Part shown: positions 62,246-64,000 of the stretch, piece after piece
How the letters are laid out: the number at the start of each line of letters is the position of its first letter
Position numbering within the stretch: position 1 is the stretch's first letter
Source of the DNA: Limnomonas spitsbergensis
Lineage: Eukaryota > Chlorophyta > Chlorophyceae > Chlamydomonadales
Assembly: GCA_037349105.1 (NCBI GenBank)
Contig: JAYJMM010000121.1
Location: 134,001 to 198,000 of the forward strand
Length of the DNA stretch: 64,000 nucleotides
Reading direction: 5' to 3'
Position numbers and translations under genes: made by a program
The notes under the pieces: generated by a model
Database searches by the model: none
Told to the model about the DNA's origin: nothing
Seen by the model: the letters and a program-made list of their open reading frames with translations, nothing else

Positions 62246-64000
62246 GTGCTGCGTGTAATACAGCTCTGTCTGTCTGGCTCAGCTGGTTTCGGGGTGTGTC
62301 CGATGGATCCAAAACCTCAGTGTGGGGGGGCAGAGGGTCATGTGGTAATTCAAGCAACATTTTAGGAGGTAACTGGACTCATGTTGGCAAGACGAACACA
62401 GAGGTACCGCTGCCAGCCTCAATAAACCTCCAGAAAAAAAGATACGAAGTTTGGGGGGAAAACCAAATATTGGATTTTTGAGGAGACCCCCCCCCCCAAC
62501 TTTGCCCCCCCATATCTCCCACCCCCCTGGGCCATTTTGTCTTAAAGCAGCTATGGAACGCTATGGCACATGCGGTAGGGCGCACTTAATTTGCCTCTTC
62601 GAAAACACGTTGTCGTAAGGCGCTCGGGCCGAAATCAATACTTTTGTAAGCCGCGCACCGCACTGGGCAACTGCCCCTAACCCCAATGAACGGTTCTCAG
62701 ACTTGGGTTGCACAGTACTGTTGTTACAGATATTGCGTGTGCATCTGTACGGTACCGGTGTGTGGACAAGATGTGACGCGCGTGCGCGTGCGCGCACAAG
62801 CAATCGTTTAATATTGCGTGATAAGCCGCAAATGCGTCTATGAGTCAATTGTTTAAGTATTTATTAAGCCGCGAAGTCAAATTAATATTAATTTCTTGCG
62901 GAGGCAAAGCGCTTCTACGGTATGCCCATATCATTACATGGAGATATTAGTTGTGACATACACGCATGAGCAGAAACAAGAAAGGCACTAGAACAACAAA
63001 CGCTCACATGGCCGCAATAGCTCATGCATCAAAACTTAGCCAAATCGGATGAAGGTCTGATAAAAAAAAATCTACCCTGGGCCCCCTAGACACTGTTCTA
63101 CCTAGACCACGTTTTACCACTAGAATCCCTGCCAAGATCGGTTGCAAGAGGCATCCATTAAAGCCGAGAAACGGCAAGCAAGTTGAGAAATGAGATAAAC
63201 CCCGACAGGGTACTAGAGAAGAAGCTGCTAGGGCTCCTTGGCCCTCGAAGACTTGATGAAGCATCATGCTTCAACCATGGGCTTACGAAATTGCCATGTG
63301 GCATGGTCCCTCACCCACTAAGACACAGCTCGCACACTAGCAGCCATAAGGCTTACACTAAGTCTGTATGCAGTAGTGCCGTGTGGGAGGCAAGGTCCTT
63401 GGGATTCAAAGACGCTGCGATGCGGCCTTCGTACCGTACATCTGTATACGTCATGAAACCCTGCCACCCTGTCACCCTGTCACCCCTGTCACTGGCTTGC
63501 CGTACCGATGTGTAGGCGGGACTCGGCAACCAGAGCTTGCTGCTAGCTGCTAGCTGCTAGCTGCTAGCTGCTAGCTGCTAGCTGAACAATACTCGAACAC
63601 CATGTAATCTCGCTATGTCTATGGTCACCCCCGCGTCACTATTTGGCACAACGGATGTCCAGTGGCGGACCTAGGCAGCACATGCCTGCTATCTTACTCA
63701 AGCGGCTGTGTCACTTTAAACGGGCTACTCAATCTATGTACAAATACTCACACGCGCAATACTCTCCACATCATATCCGAGACCACCGCGAAGCATCACG
63801 AGCCTCAGCAGGGTCGCAAGCAGATTTCCCTGACGCTCTCCCCGAGTGCCTCCTCACATGCATTCCTTTCACTGCCAAGGTGGCTTTCACCCCGTGCCTT
63901 TTCCACTACAGGCACATTTCAGGGGCATCATGTCGCCATGATTTTACAGGTCCCCTGCACCACACAGCCGAACACACCTCTCTTGTCAGAACCCGACAAC
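62246..64000. other. Right-hand end, no gene resolved
   Basis: Landmarks are a C-run (62485-62515), GTACCGGTGT and alternating CGCGTGCGCGTGCGCGC (62775-62795), repeated TGTCACCC words (63465-63490) and a 7-bp repeat at 63539. A 110-codon plus ORF (63183-63515) shows no known motif. Confidence 0.4.
63536..63583 (+). repeat. 7-bp repeat (GCTGCTA)n
   Basis: CTGCTAG repeats six times with the palindromic word GCTAGC at each junction. Confidence 0.9.

Overview
The window is nuclear DNA of a eukaryote, most likely a green alga (Chlorophyta). The grounds are intron-rich protein genes with GT-AG introns, many scattered degenerate TTTAGGG-type (telomere-like) tracts, a proline-rich 'PPSPPP' extracellular linker of the kind seen in algal cell-wall proteins, Ala/Gln-rich low-complexity exons, and a eukaryotic-type tRNA gene without an encoded CCA. 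The species cannot be fixed from the sequence alone. Most of the DNA is intron, and a very large part of that intron is tandem repeat.

Layout. (1) 877-25924, + strand: a 14-exon AAA ATPase of the fidgetin-like 1 (FIGNL1) family, about 726 residues, whose exons fit together in frame. (2) 26440-33205: a poorly resolved stretch with possible short exons, telomere-like tracts, low-complexity ORFs and a nested tandem array. (3) 34477-39404, + strand: a three-exon, Gln/Pro/Ala-rich protein with a 2.7 kb intron that is almost entirely a 12-bp repeat. (4) 41644-41715: tRNA-Ala(UGC). (5) 42370-59555, - strand: a secreted or wall-associated GH79 (heparanase-like) glycoside hydrolase with a signal peptide and long Pro-rich linker, about 650 residues in 13 exons, with both catalytic glutamates recognisable. 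(6) 61775-62221, - strand: a small zinc-finger ORF that may come from a transposon. The genes are not visibly linked in function.

The unusual feature of the window is how the introns are built. Most exons of the two large genes are accompanied, inside the flanking introns, by tandem or decayed copies of their own edge together with the splice site ('exon echoes'). The extreme cases are 148 exact 36-bp repeats each carrying a CAG|GTAAGC donor (1583-6925), 12 acceptors in a row at about 62-bp spacing (56986-57727), six donors at exactly 142-bp spacing (58093-58803), four acceptors at exactly 72-bp spacing (23137-23353) and about nine donor echoes after 8955. In several arrays the unit begins with GT and ends with AG, so it is bounded by AG|GT proto-splice sites. 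The same process appears on both strands and in unrelated genes.

A dispersed element of about 90 bp, with a GC-rich hairpin and a TTTCTTTC tail, is present in about 20 full or partial copies, mostly in the introns of the two large genes. It looks like a non-autonomous mobile element.
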